This document shows, piece after piece, positions 1 through 8,941 of a stretch of 64,000 nt of DNA. The notes beneath the pieces were generated by a model. It was given only the letters and a program-made list of their open reading frames with translations. It searched no databases and was not told the DNA's origin. A program made the translations under genes and the position numbers. Within the stretch, counting starts at the first letter, position 1, and the number at the start of each line of letters is the position of its first letter. This stretch comes from Halorussus salinus (GTDB lineage Archaea; Halobacteriota; Halobacteria; Halobacteriales; Haladaptataceae): NCBI RefSeq assembly GCF_004765815.2, contig NZ_SBIS02000014.1, positions 1 through 64,000 of the forward strand, given 5' to 3'.

Positions 1-1322
1 TGTTTCGCATCTTCGTCCGATGTGTTGAGGTGGCACGCAGAGGCGTGGTCCGAATCGGACTCGATTAGCGACGGCTCGGACGTTTCGCAAGGCGTCTCGA
101 ACTCCCGAGCGAGCGACGCTTCGGCGTCCTCGAGATTCCCGTTGACGATCTTATCCAGTGCCTCCTCGAGTACCGATTCTGCGCTGGGGTCACCGAGCGA
201 CGACGGGATGTCGTGTTCGTTACGAAGCTCAGCTTTCATCGCTTCGGCCTCCTCCTTCGAGACCGATTCGTCGGCATCGAGGCCGACGAATTCCCGGAGT
301 CCGTCGATGTCGATACCGTGGCGTTCGATCGAGACACGGAGGTCCATCACCGACCGCCACGCTTCCTGTTCGAAGTCGTATTCGTCCGGCTGGATGACTT
401 CCGGGCACCGAGTGTAGAAGTTACACCCTTTCGGTGGGTTCGACGGGTTCGGAACGTCGCCACTGAGTCCTGCGTCGATACCTCTCTTCTCGATGTCGAT
501 CGTCGGAATCGCTTGCAGTAACGCTCGCGTGTACGGATGCTGGGGGTTCTCGAACAGCGTTTCCGTCTCGGCAATCTCGACGATTTTCCCGAGGTACATC
601 ACGGCAACTCTATCGCAGACTTCTCGAACGACGCTCAGGTCGTGGCTGATGAAGAGTATCGAGAGATCGAACTCGTCTTGAATGTCTTTCAGAAGCGTCA
701 GTACTTCTGCTTGCACGCTCACGTCCAAGGCAGAGACCGGTTCGTCTGCAACGATGAGCCGAGGGTTCACGACGAGGGCACGGGCAAGTGCAACGCGCTG
801 TTTTTGTCCACCGGAGAGTTCGTGCGGATAGCGGTTGGCGTCGCTCCCACTTAGCCCGACGCGCTCGAGCAGGTCGCGTGCGATCGCAAGTCGGCGCTTG
901 CGCGGACCGACTCCATGAATCCGGAGTGGTTCGACGATGGACTCCCCGATAGACATTCTGGGGTCGAAGCTCGAATCCGGATTCTGGAAGATCATCTGGG
1001 CTTCCCGTCGGAACGCTTTGAGTTCCGTATCGCTGTACTCCGTGATATCCTCACCGTCGAACATCACCGACCCTTCCGTCGGCTCCTCGAGTCGAAGAAT
1101 CGACTCCGCGGCTGTGGACTTCCCACAACCGGACTCACCGACGAGACCGACGGTCTCACCCTGCTTTACCTCGAACGAGATGCCGTCGACGGCTTTCACG
1201 CGACCGACTTCCTTACTGAGTATTCCCTTTTTGATGGGGAAGTGCTTTTTTAGCCCATCTACGTCGATGAGTGTTCGATCGGTACTCGGGTTCTGAGTAC
1301 TATCGGATGACTGCGGGCTCAT
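1..1322 (-). CDS. dppF: Oligopeptide/dipeptide ABC importer ATPase, DppF/OppF type (3' end cut)
   Basis: Cytoplasmic ATPase that would power peptide or related solute uptake with the permeases encoded upstream. The frame opens at an ATG at 1322 and runs off the left edge without a stop, so the C terminus is missing. Visible motifs are Walker A GESGCGKS near residue 61, signature LSGGQKQR near 170, Walker B LIVADEPVS near 187, the H-loop SHDLSVV near 227 and the oligopeptide-transporter C-terminal hallmark with TRCP near 303. After that region at least 130 more residues follow, longer than usual for the family, acidic and with scattered cysteines. The start is fixed by an ATGA overlap with the preceding ATPase gene, indicating translational coupling. 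Substrate specificity cannot be told from the ATPase. Confidence 0.93.
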   Translation of the reverse strand, partial: MSPQSSDSTQNPSTDRTLIDVDGLKKHFPIKKGILSKEVGRVKAVDGISFEVKQGETVGLVGESGCGKSTAAESILRLEEPTEGSVMFDGEDITEYSDTELKAFRREAQMIFQNPDSSFDPRMSIGESIVEPLRIHGVGPRKRRLAIARDLLERVGLSGSDANRYPHELSGGQKQRVALARALVVNPRLIVADEPVSALDVSVQAEVLTLLKDIQDEFDLSILFISHDLSVVREVCDRVAVMYLGKIVEIAETETLFENPQHPYTRALLQAIPTIDIEKRGIDAGLSGDVPNPSNPPKGCNFYTRCPEVIQPDEYDFEQEAWRSVMDLRVSIERHGIDIDGLREFVGLDADESVSKEEAEAMKAELRNEHDIPSSLGDPSAESVLEEALDKIVNGNLEDAEASLAREFETPCETSEPSLIESDSDHASACHLNTSDEDAK

Positions 1323-2377
1323 GTCTCGTGACCTCCATCAGCACGGGTGTCTCGTTGTGTATCGTTACGGTTGTCATGTGTTTCGAGTTCCACTTCGTCG
1401 TGTCTCGGGCCGTAGTAGATGCAGGACGCCCGATGGTCGGAGTCGTCGTCAACAGCGTACATCTCCGGTTGATCGTCTTTCGAACAGGCGTCTACGGCGT
1501 GCTCACATCGAGGATTGAACCGACAGCCCGCTGGCGGGTCCGTAACCGACGGGAGGGTTCCGTCGATCCGTTTCATCGAGGAGCCCCGACCCGGAAGGCA
1601 CTCGATTAGCGCCTTCGTGTAGGGATGGGCGGGATTCTGGATGACATCCTCGACGCTCCCTTGTTCCATGATTTTACCCGAGTACATCACCACGACTCGG
1701 TCGGCGATTTCGGAGACGACTCCGAGGTCGTGCGTGACGAAGACGATACTCATCTCGTACTCCTCTTGGATGTCTTCGAGAAGATTGAGTATCTGTGCCT
1801 GAATCGTCACGTCGAGTGCGGTGGTCGGTTCGTCCGCGATGAGGAGGTCGGGGTCGCATGCAAGTGCCATTGCGATGAGCACTCGTTGTTTCATGCCGCC
1901 CGAGAACTCGTGTGGGTAATCGTCGACGCGACTGCTGGCTTCCGGAATTCCGGTTCTGTCCAAGAGGTCGATCACGCGGTCTCGAATTTCGTCTTTGGAC
2001 AAGTCGTCGCGGTGAATCCGAAGTGACTCGCCGATCTGTCGGCCGACCTTGTAGACCGGGTTCAAGCCGTTCTGTGGGTTCTGGAAGATGTGGCTGATAC
2101 GGTTTCCACGGATTTCCTGAAGTTGCTTGTCGGACATCGAGGTGAGGTCCTTTCCGTCGAACCTGACCGTCCCCTCGACGATTTCGCCGGGTGGCATGTC
2201 CAAGATTTTCGTGATCGACTCGCTCGTGACCGTTTTCCCGCTTCCGCTCTCGCCGACGATAGCGACGGTCTCACCGTGATCGACCTCGAAGCTAACGCCA
2301 TCGACGGCGTACGCCGTCCCGTCGTCGGTGTGGAAGTGTGTTTTTAGGTCCTCGACGGTGAGTAGCGGACTCGTCAC
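1319..2377 (-). CDS. dppD: Oligopeptide/dipeptide ABC importer ATPase, DppD/OppD type
   Basis: Second ATPase of the importer, 352 residues, a normal length for DppD with a modest C-terminal extension. Walker A GESGSGKT lies at 42-49, signature FSGGMKQR at 158-165, Walker B LLIADEPTT at 178-186 and the H-loop THDLGVV soon after. The C-terminal oligopeptide/dipeptide transporter region carries CRFNPRCEHA, the cysteine-containing sequence often seen in this family. Its start overlaps the end of the permease gene by 4 nt and its stop overlaps the next ATPase start by 4 nt, so permease and ATPases are one coupled operon. Two different ATPases point to a heterodimeric Dpp/Opp-type transporter. Confidence 0.94.
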   Translation of the reverse strand: MTSPLLTVEDLKTHFHTDDGTAYAVDGVSFEVDHGETVAIVGESGSGKTVTSESITKILDMPPGEIVEGTVRFDGKDLTSMSDKQLQEIRGNRISHIFQNPQNGLNPVYKVGRQIGESLRIHRDDLSKDEIRDRVIDLLDRTGIPEASSRVDDYPHEFSGGMKQRVLIAMALACDPDLLIADEPTTALDVTIQAQILNLLEDIQEEYEMSIVFVTHDLGVVSEIADRVVVMYSGKIMEQGSVEDVIQNPAHPYTKALIECLPGRGSSMKRIDGTLPSVTDPPAGCRFNPRCEHAVDACSKDDQPEMYAVDDDSDHRASCIYYGPRHDEVELETHDNRNDTQRDTRADGGHET

Positions 2378-3537
2378 AGTCCACCACCTCCTTCGATCTC
2401 TTGACGGGGGTCCATTGCATCTCGCAGTGCTTCACCGACGTAGTAGAACGAGAGTACGGTGAAGAACAGGAAGATTCCGGGAATCGTCGAAATCCACCAT
2501 GCCTGTTCGATGTTCGATTGCCCGTTGGAGATGGTGCGCCCCCACGAGAACGTGCTCGGGTCGCTGAAGCCGAGGAACGCGAGCGTGGCCTCTCCGAGGA
2601 TGAAAGCCGGGATGAGAACCGACGCGCTGATGATGACGCTGTTCGCCGAGTTCGGGATGAGGTGGGCGCGAACGATGTACAGCATATTCGCACCCGAGGC
2701 ACGTGCGGCCTTGATGTAGTCCTCGCTCGAACGCTGAAGCGCTTCACCACGAACTGTCCGTGCGATTCCTTCCCAGCCGAAGAATCCGTAGAGTGCGATG
2801 ATCATCCAGAGTTCTCCGCCGAACAGATATATCAACAGCAACAGCAGGATGAACACCGGGAAGACCGACTGAATGTCCGTGTACCGCATGAGGAGTTCGT
2901 CCATCCAACCGATGTCCGTCGCCGTCGCCAGTGCCGCAACCGACCCGACGATGGAGCCGATGAACACGGCGATGATGGTCGAGATGAGACCGACTTCCAT
3001 GCTGACTCGCATCCCGTAGACGACGAGTGCGAGGATACCTCGACCTTCCGCGGACGTTCCAAACGGATACTGCCACGTTCCAGTTTTCACGACACCATCG
3101 ACCGTTGCAGTGATGCCGACCGGCGGGAGAATCCGGTTCGTGAATCGGACCTGCGGCGGATCGACGAAGATCGGGCCGAGGATGCCGATCACGAAGATGA
3201 CGCCGAGGTACGCCAGAGCGACGACGGCGATTCTGTTCTTTTTGAAGCGCCGCCAGTAGAACTGTCGCATCCGTTTGTTCCTGTAGAGGGGGAGTCCGAC
3301 GTGGAAGAACATCGCGACGAGCGTCCCCGCGAACAACCATTCCACGCTGAGAACGTCCCACTCTAAGATGAGGGGGCGTTCGTTCTCGACGATCGCGTAG
3401 TCGTAGGCGAACAGCGCCACTATCAGTAGGTAACACGCCAACTCGACGAGACCTTCTCTGGAGACGAGAGACGTAGAGACGTTCTGTGTCTCCCAGTCGA
3501 TGTCCTCGAACGAGATGTCGTTGTTTTCAGTTGCCAT
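2374..3537 (-). CDS. dppC: ABC importer permease, DppC type
   Basis: Integral membrane permease of 387 residues. The core has the binding-protein-dependent transport fold with the EAA-type cytoplasmic loop around residues 270-300 (EALQRSSEDYIKAARASG), which contacts the ATPases. Before the canonical OppC N-terminal segment (RRFKKNRIAVVALAYLG) there is an extra about 100-residue N-terminal part with two predicted membrane spans, longer than bacterial DppC. The stop overlaps the dppD start by 4 nt; the start lies 2 nt after the dppB stop. It would form the transmembrane channel with DppB. Confidence 0.93.
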   Translation of the reverse strand: MATENNDISFEDIDWETQNVSTSLVSREGLVELACYLLIVALFAYDYAIVENERPLILEWDVLSVEWLFAGTLVAMFFHVGLPLYRNKRMRQFYWRRFKKNRIAVVALAYLGVIFVIGILGPIFVDPPQVRFTNRILPPVGITATVDGVVKTGTWQYPFGTSAEGRGILALVVYGMRVSMEVGLISTIIAVFIGSIVGSVAALATATDIGWMDELLMRYTDIQSVFPVFILLLLLIYLFGGELWMIIALYGFFGWEGIARTVRGEALQRSSEDYIKAARASGANMLYIVRAHLIPNSANSVIISASVLIPAFILGEATLAFLGFSDPSTFSWGRTISNGQSNIEQAWWISTIPGIFLFFTVLSFYYVGEALRDAMDPRQEIEGGGGL

Positions 3538-3539
3538 GA

Positions 3540-4520
3540 TTATCGTCCACTGTAGTCAATTCGCGGGTCCAAGAGGACGTACACGATGTCCTCGAGGAGG
3601 TTTCCGACGATGGCGATGAACACGGTGATGAGTGTCGTCGCCAGCACCAATGCGGTGTCCTGTTCGACGATGGCCGTGTACGTCATGTAGCCGAGGCCGG
3701 GAATCGCAAAGATTTGCTCGATGACGAGCGCCCCACCGAAGAATATCCCGAGCATGCGACTGACGAAACTCGTCGACAGCGGGACTGCAGCCATCCGGAG
3801 GACGTGCCAGATCATGAGCCGATAGTCGCTCGCGCCCTTCGCTTTAGCGACTTTCACGAACTCTTGGTTCATCTGTTCGAGCGCTTGCGCACGCGAGTAC
3901 CGTGTCTGGAAGGCGAACGAAGCCGTGAGCAACACGATTATCGGCATTATCAGTTGCTTTATGTTCGCTATCGAGAACCACCCTTGCTGTCGGGGGATTC
4001 CGCTCTGATAGTACACTGGAAGGAAATCCAACTGGACTGCTAAAAGCATTATCAGTATGATAGCGAACCAGAAATTCGGGATGCTGATCCCGAAGAAGGC
4101 CACGAAGGAGGCACCGTAGTCTGCCTTCGTATACGGCTGGTACGCTGAGTACAACCCGAGCCCGTACCCGACGATGGTAGATATCACGATGACGGGAATG
4201 GTGTACTGTGCCGTGAACTTCCACGCGTCCAGTAGCGCCGGTATGACGTACTGTGACCGGGATTGAGACCAACCCCAGTTGAGCGTGGCGATGTTGATCA
4301 TGTAGTTTTGGTACCTCTCCGTGATTGGTTTATCCAAGCCTCGCTTCTCTTGGAACTGCTCTTTACATTCCTGCGGATCCTCACCTGTCGCTGCGCAACT
4401 CGTCATCGCTCTCATCTGTTCTTGATTCGGCGATGCGGAGATCAATCCGAACGTCAAGGTGAGCGCGACCCACGTCGCAAACAGGGTAAACGCGAGGCGT
4501 TTAGCTATGTACCATTTCAT
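3540..4520 (-). CDS. dppB: ABC importer permease, DppB type
   Basis: Integral membrane permease of 326 residues, normal DppB/OppB length. It begins with the characteristic amphipathic MKWYIAKRLAFTLF start of this family followed by a membrane span, then a large extracytoplasmic loop that includes two cysteines (SCAATGEDPQECKE), then further spans and an EAA loop around 215-235 (QALEQMNQEFVKVAKAKG). It ends with a short DPRIDYSGR tail like other DppB proteins. It is second in the operon, 39 nt after the binding-protein gene and 2 nt before dppC. Confidence 0.93.
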   Translation of the reverse strand: MKWYIAKRLAFTLFATWVALTLTFGLISASPNQEQMRAMTSCAATGEDPQECKEQFQEKRGLDKPITERYQNYMINIATLNWGWSQSRSQYVIPALLDAWKFTAQYTIPVIVISTIVGYGLGLYSAYQPYTKADYGASFVAFFGISIPNFWFAIILIMLLAVQLDFLPVYYQSGIPRQQGWFSIANIKQLIMPIIVLLTASFAFQTRYSRAQALEQMNQEFVKVAKAKGASDYRLMIWHVLRMAAVPLSTSFVSRMLGIFFGGALVIEQIFAIPGLGYMTYTAIVEQDTALVLATTLITVFIAIVGNLLEDIVYVLLDPRIDYSGR

Positions 4521-4559
4521 GGCGTGCTGGTTAGCAAATTAATTAGTTGAACGTGTCAG

Positions 4560-6548
4560 CTACCGGCCGCTCGTTCCGTCCGAGAAGCGCATCTTCGCGC
4601 CCCAACGGTCCGTGTTCTTGTCCCAGTAGCTGTCAGGCGGGCTCTGACCGATGCCTTCCACGTTCTCACGGTACGCGTAGTAGTTGTACGGGTTGTACTC
4701 GAAGATGACCGGACGCTCCTCCGAGAGGTACGCGAGCATCTCTTGGATGGTGCCAGCCGCGGCTTCACGCGACTCGGCGGTCTGCGCTTCGTCACGCATG
4801 CTGGCTAAGTCCTTGTCCGGCGTGTACCCGTAGGCGTTGAAGTTTCCTTTCTCGCCGAACAGCGATTCGATCGTACTGGCTGGCGTCAGCGGGCCGTAGC
4901 TGAACCCGAGCGTGAGCATGAAGTCCCACGACTTCGAGGAGACCGCCTTGTCCCACGGGCCGCTGTTGTACGACGAGGGCTTTTCGCTACCGTCCTCGCC
5001 GAATCCGATTTTCTCGGAGTCCGAGACGCCTTCTGCAGGATTCGAGGCTTGGAAGTACGTGCCGAGCAGACTCGTCCACGAAGTCGTCTGCTGTTTCAGC
5101 TTGATACCGACCTCGCCGAGGCGCTTTTTCAGGTAGGACGCGCGGAGGTCGTCCAGCTCGTCGGACTGGTAGACGAGTTTGAGTTCGACTTGTTCGCCGT
5201 CCGGGCCGACGAAGGTGTCGCCGCTGTAGCCGTAATCGCTCGACGTGCCTTCCTTGAGGAGCTGTCTCGCCTTCTCGAGAGACCCGTCGAACGTGGTGGC
5301 CTCGTCCGGCGAGTACGTACCCCACGTCGGGTAGAGCGTGTTCTGCACTCCGGCGCGACCTTTGAGGATGTTTTTGACGATGAACTCGTTGTTGTAGATG
5401 TGAGCCATCGCGTGCCGGACTTTCTTGTTGCGAAGCTGGCTCCAGCCGTTCGCACGGTGGTTGATGCCGAGGTATCCGGACCACGAGCGGTACGGATTCT
5501 TGTAGAGTTTGAGATTGTCCTTCTCTTTGTAGGAGTTGACTTTCGTGGACGGGACGTACGCGGTGTCGATCTCGCCAGCTTCGAGTGCTTGCCGGGCGGT
5601 CTGTAACTTGTCGAAGTACTGGAAGTGGTACTCGTCGAAGAAGGGAGCCTCGGCGAACACGTCGGGGACGCGGTCGTCTTCTTTCGCCCACTTACGGAGG
5701 TAGTACTCGTCCGCTCGTTCGAACTCCATCACCGACTGTTGCGTCCAGTTCTTCAGGTCCCACGGACCGAGGTTCCCGTTGAACGTCGCCTTCATGATGG
5801 ATTCGTCTTTTTCGAGACCCTCGGCGTCCTGATTCTTGACGTAGGGCTCCGCGAGTTCTTTCGGAATCGGGAACTGATAGCTGAGCGGCTCGTTGTACGG
5901 GAAGAACGGACGCGAGCTTGGAATCGTCTCTCGAATGGTGTACTTGTCCACCTTCTCGAACTGAATCGGCTCGTCCTCTTTGCCGACGTAGAACTCGTTC
6001 GTGTACGCGAAGCTCGCCCAGTCGGCCTTCCAGATGTTGTCGATACACCAGAGGAAGTCGTCGGCGGTCAGCTCACCGTATCCTTCGCCGAACTTCAGGT
6101 TCTCACGGAGTTTGATGTCGACTTGGTTGACCGGCTGTTCGACCTCGATGTCCTCGAACCAGAGGGGAAGGATGTTGTCGTACTCGGGACCCGTTCGAAT
6201 GTAGCCGAGGTCCATGACCAATTCGGCACGGTCGGACGTTTCTCCGTCGCCGACACGGAAGACGTTGATTCCGTTCGTGGTGCTGTCCGTTCCGGTCTTG
6301 AATATTCCGCCAGATTGAATGTCTTCAGACGAGACCTGTTCGGTGGTCTCTTGGGAATTCGACCCGTCAGTCGTCGTTCCGTTGCCTTCGGTCGTCGTTC
6401 CCGGTGAGCCTCCGCTGCTACACCCGGCGAGACTAGCGGCCACTCCCGTCGCGCCCATGTATTTCATGAGACGGCGGCGACTGAGCGGACCGTCGCTACT
6501 TCGTTTCGTACTGCGTGGCTTTCGGTGTGAGTCGTTGCCAGACGGCAT
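4560..6548 (-). CDS. dppA: Solute-binding Tat lipoprotein of the peptide ABC importer (SBP family 5)
   Basis: Extracellular substrate receptor, 662 residues. The N terminus has a Tat signal (SRRRLMKYMG at 23-32) and a lipobox LAGC with the modified Cys at 43, so it is exported folded and lipid-anchored. A Gly/Thr/Ser-rich linker follows, then a large family 5 binding domain of DppA/OppA size. It is the first gene of the importer operon. A leaderless-type promoter lies just upstream, with an A/T box at 6570-6581, and next to it an 8-bp inverted repeat. Dipeptides or oligopeptides are the usual ligands, but haloarchaeal members of this family are rarely tested, so the ligand is inferred only from family. 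Confidence 0.92.
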   Translation of the reverse strand: MPSGNDSHRKPRSTKRSSDGPLSRRRLMKYMGATGVAASLAGCSSGGSPGTTTEGNGTTTDGSNSQETTEQVSSEDIQSGGIFKTGTDSTTNGINVFRVGDGETSDRAELVMDLGYIRTGPEYDNILPLWFEDIEVEQPVNQVDIKLRENLKFGEGYGELTADDFLWCIDNIWKADWASFAYTNEFYVGKEDEPIQFEKVDKYTIRETIPSSRPFFPYNEPLSYQFPIPKELAEPYVKNQDAEGLEKDESIMKATFNGNLGPWDLKNWTQQSVMEFERADEYYLRKWAKEDDRVPDVFAEAPFFDEYHFQYFDKLQTARQALEAGEIDTAYVPSTKVNSYKEKDNLKLYKNPYRSWSGYLGINHRANGWSQLRNKKVRHAMAHIYNNEFIVKNILKGRAGVQNTLYPTWGTYSPDEATTFDGSLEKARQLLKEGTSSDYGYSGDTFVGPDGEQVELKLVYQSDELDDLRASYLKKRLGEVGIKLKQQTTSWTSLLGTYFQASNPAEGVSDSEKIGFGEDGSEKPSSYNSGPWDKAVSSKSWDFMLTLGFSYGPLTPASTIESLFGEKGNFNAYGYTPDKDLASMRDEAQTAESREAAAGTIQEMLAYLSEERPVIFEYNPYNYYAYRENVEGIGQSPPDSYWDKNTDRWGAKMRFSDGTSGR

Positions 6549-6569
6549 ATCAAATGAATCTTATTGGGT

Positions 6570-6606
6570 GCATAAATATGCTATGATAACAGCTAGTCTA
6601 TCATAG
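6570..6606 (-). promoter_or_regulatory. Promoter and palindromic operator of the peptide importer operon
   Basis: On the minus strand the A/T box GCATATTTATGC (6570-6581) ends about 22 nt before the dppA ATG at 6548, as expected for a leaderless transcript. Directly upstream is a perfect inverted repeat, CTATGATA at 6581-6588 and TATCATAG at 6599-6606, with a 10-nt spacer. The position next to the TATA/BRE region fits a regulator site. The regulator is unknown. Confidence 0.6.
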
Positions 6607-7272
6607 TAACTGGTCAACTAAATATATAAATATTAAATTTCGTGGCGTATAGTGTGCGTTAGCTAATCATCCCGGTCCGCATTTGGATGAAGTCCCCGAT
6701 ATTCGGATTTACGACTTGAAGGTTCTCTGTTCCGTATCGAACGACTCGCTCGGTCGTGAGCAGGTAGCGTTGGTCGTTTCGAGGACACTCCGGGAACGAC
6801 CGGTTTTCGGTGCAATCGTCGTGGCCCGCCCGTTGTGTTTCGCTTCTCTGACTCTCGGAGGAGCGCGAGGAGTTCGCCGATGAATGTGACATCTCGGCGC
6901 GTCCCGTCGTCACCGGCGGAAACTGCTGACGAAGTAGCCCCACGCCGAATCTGGATATGAGTCCATGCTCGTGGTATGCTTCCCAAACGCGGGAGGTGTA
7001 GGAGAGGCTCACATCTAAACGTCGGTCACTGATTTCGATTGACCTCCTCCCGTGCCGAAAGACGTGGGAACCGTGCCAGCTACTTGACCAGCAGCTAAAG
7101 GCTCTGCGGAGGATTCTCGGGACTGGGTTCACTGTAACCCCTACCACGAGGCCGATAATGCCGCCGACGAATGCCGGAAGACCCTCTACTACCGAGACGA
7201 TGACGACTTCTGCTTCGGAACTAGCAGTTTAGCCATCGGAGAATCGGGGGAACGTCTACCCGACCCCCGTTG
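6607..7272. other. Non-coding or decayed stretch between importer operon and rhodanese gene
   Basis: No convincing gene. The first 50 nt are very A/T-rich. A minus-strand frame from 7147 to 6659 and others here lack haloarchaeal acidic composition and recognisable motifs. On the plus strand, 7088-7230 encodes an open stretch with Cys, His and acidic residues (for example DWVHCNPYHEADN) bounded upstream by a stop and lacking a start. The stretch may hold relics of small zinc-type genes or a lost insertion sequence, but no family could be assigned. Confidence 0.4.
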
Positions 7273-8367
7273 TTAGAACTCGACCCCGAGAAACCGACCG
7301 AGGAGACTACTGCTGTCCGTCGTGTTCGAGGTTCCGTCGGGGTTCAGCGTCGAGTTGCTCGTCGTGTTGGACGAACCGTTCATCGTCGTCTCGTTCACGG
7401 TCGTCGTGGCGTCGGACGAGCGGTTCGCCGTCCCGTTGGTCGTACCGAAGTCGGCCGTGACTGTCGCCTCCGTGACCGACGAAAGTGACGCCGTAATTTC
7501 GTAGCTCGGCGTGCCGACCGTGACGGTGTCCGACTTCGAGACGCTCGCGGACGAGAACTCGACGGCGTACGAGCCGTCGTCGTCTATCTCCGCGCCCGCC
7601 ACGTGGTCGGTCGCGCTGTTGTAGACGTAGGCGACGCCGCCCGCGTCGCTGGCGTCGGTCGTGCCCGTAATCGTCCACGTCTTCGCCATCGCTGAGACGC
7701 CCTTCCCGGCGGTCGGGTGGTCGGCGACCGTCCACGCTTGATAGCCGTTTTGCAGGGCGTAGACGTTCTCGTACCCCTCGTCGAGGAGGTTCGCGGCGCG
7801 CTTGACCGCGAGGTGGTGGGGGCAGTGACAGTACGCGATTATCGTGTCGGAGGTCGGCCAGTCGCCGGTCGGGTCGCCGTCGGCGCCGGTCGGCGACGGA
7901 CTCCGGACCGCGCCGAGGACGTGGGAGACCTCGTAGCCGTACGTCGCTCTGGCGTCTAGCATCCGCGCTTCGCGGCGCGCGTAGAGGTTGTGCGCCACGT
8001 CGAGGGGAACCAGCGGCACGTCCACCGTCGAACCGCTCTCGGCTTCCTCCCTGCGGGTGGGCCACGAACTCGGGTCGAACTCCATCGCCGACGGCTGGTC
8101 TTCGAACTCCGGCGCGTAACCGTCGTCGGGGTTCGTGTCCTCGGGGTAGTCGTCGCTCTCGGTGGTCTCGTCGGCCGCCGTGGTCGTCTCTTTGCCCTCG
8201 GTCGTCGCGTTCCCGGTCGTCGTCTCGCCAGCGGTGGTCGTCGTCTCGCCTGCGGTCGTCGTTTCGGCTTCGGAGTCCGCACCGGATTGGCACCCGGCCA
8301 GCATCGCAGTCGCGGCCGTTCCGGCCGTCAGGAGGTAGCGCCGTCGGGTCGTAGGCTTCGAATCCAT
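7273..8367 (-). CDS. Tat lipoprotein with rhodanese-like domain
   Basis: Secreted lipid-anchored protein of 364 residues. I chose the ATG at 8367 because a Tat motif TRRRYLL and lipobox LAGC (Cys 26) follow at the right distance and an A/T box lies 26-33 nt upstream. After a Thr/Glu-rich linker comes a rhodanese-like domain (roughly 115-215) with a cysteine in AYCHCPHH near residue 180, the place of the sulfur-carrying Cys. A small beta-rich domain follows (about 220-300), then an Asn/Ser/Thr-rich tail with several NxS/T sequons. The rhodanese fold usually handles sulfane sulfur or acts as a protein-interaction module; the substrate here is unknown. Confidence 0.85.
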   Translation of the reverse strand: MDSKPTTRRRYLLTAGTAATAMLAGCQSGADSEAETTTAGETTTTAGETTTGNATTEGKETTTAADETTESDDYPEDTNPDDGYAPEFEDQPSAMEFDPSSWPTRREEAESGSTVDVPLVPLDVAHNLYARREARMLDARATYGYEVSHVLGAVRSPSPTGADGDPTGDWPTSDTIIAYCHCPHHLAVKRAANLLDEGYENVYALQNGYQAWTVADHPTAGKGVSAMAKTWTITGTTDASDAGGVAYVYNSATDHVAGAEIDDDGSYAVEFSSASVSKSDTVTVGTPSYEITASLSSVTEATVTADFGTTNGTANRSSDATTTVNETTMNGSSNTTSNSTLNPDGTSNTTDSSSLLGRFLGVEF

Positions 8368-8392
8368 ACCCGCGACTCCGACCCGAGGGCAG

Positions 8393-8410
8393 TTTATTAT
8401 CGGCCGGATA
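8393..8410 (-). promoter_or_regulatory. Leaderless-type promoter of the rhodanese lipoprotein gene
   Basis: The minus strand reads TATCCGGCCGATAATAAA, with the A/T box ending 26 nt before the ATG at 8367. Very similar extended promoter sequences precede several amino-sugar and surface genes in this window. Confidence 0.6.
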
Positions 8411-8563
8411 CGCGGTCGCATAGCAGGTCGATAGGTCCGCGTATCGGGTCGTTACTCCGAGTTCCGTCTCCTCGGTCGAACGCCGCTACGAAGCTCGTAC
8501 TCGGTTCACTAGCGATTACGACGATAGCTTTAGTAATACTGGGAAACGTATGTACAACTAGCT

Positions 8564-8941
8564 ATGTCGAGTAACTCTGAGAGTCCCGAAGTTGTACGCA
8601 TCTCGCAGAAGGGACAGGCGACGATTCCGAAGGCGCTCCGTGAGAAGTTCGGTATCGAGACGCCCGGCGAGGTGTTCGTCTACGAGGAGGGCGACCGCAT
8701 CGTCATCGAGCCAATCCCGTCGCTCGACGAACTTCACGGCATCCACGCGGGCGACCGGGAACCCGGCGAAGTACTCGAAGAAGTTCGGAGACGGAAAGAC
8801 GAGGAGCGACGGCGCGAGCGCGAGCGCGTCGAGCGACTGCGCCCCCGTGACGGGGACGACGGTGACGCGAGCGCAGGCGACGGTGAAGCGAAGACGGGCG
8901 ACGGCGAGGCAGGGACGGACGACGAGGATGGCGAGCGATGA
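8564..8941 (+). CDS. vapB: AbrB/MazE-type antitoxin (VapB-like)
   Basis: 125-residue DNA-binding antitoxin. Residues 8-50 form a swapped-hairpin AbrB/SpoVT domain (VVRISQKGQATIPKALREKFGI), followed by an acidic and Arg-rich disordered tail that would bind the toxin. The tail is longer than usual, with a repetitive Gly-Asp-Gly run near the end. An A/T box (about 8529-8538) lies 26-35 nt before the ATG, fitting a leaderless start. The stop overlaps the start of the PIN gene in an ATGA arrangement, typical of toxin-antitoxin operons, so the two are made together and the antitoxin probably represses the operon. Confidence 0.88.
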   Translation: MSSNSESPEVVRISQKGQATIPKALREKFGIETPGEVFVYEEGDRIVIEPIPSLDELHGIHAGDREPGEVLEEVRRRKDEERRRERERVERLRPRDGDDGDASAGDGEAKTGDGEAGTDDEDGER

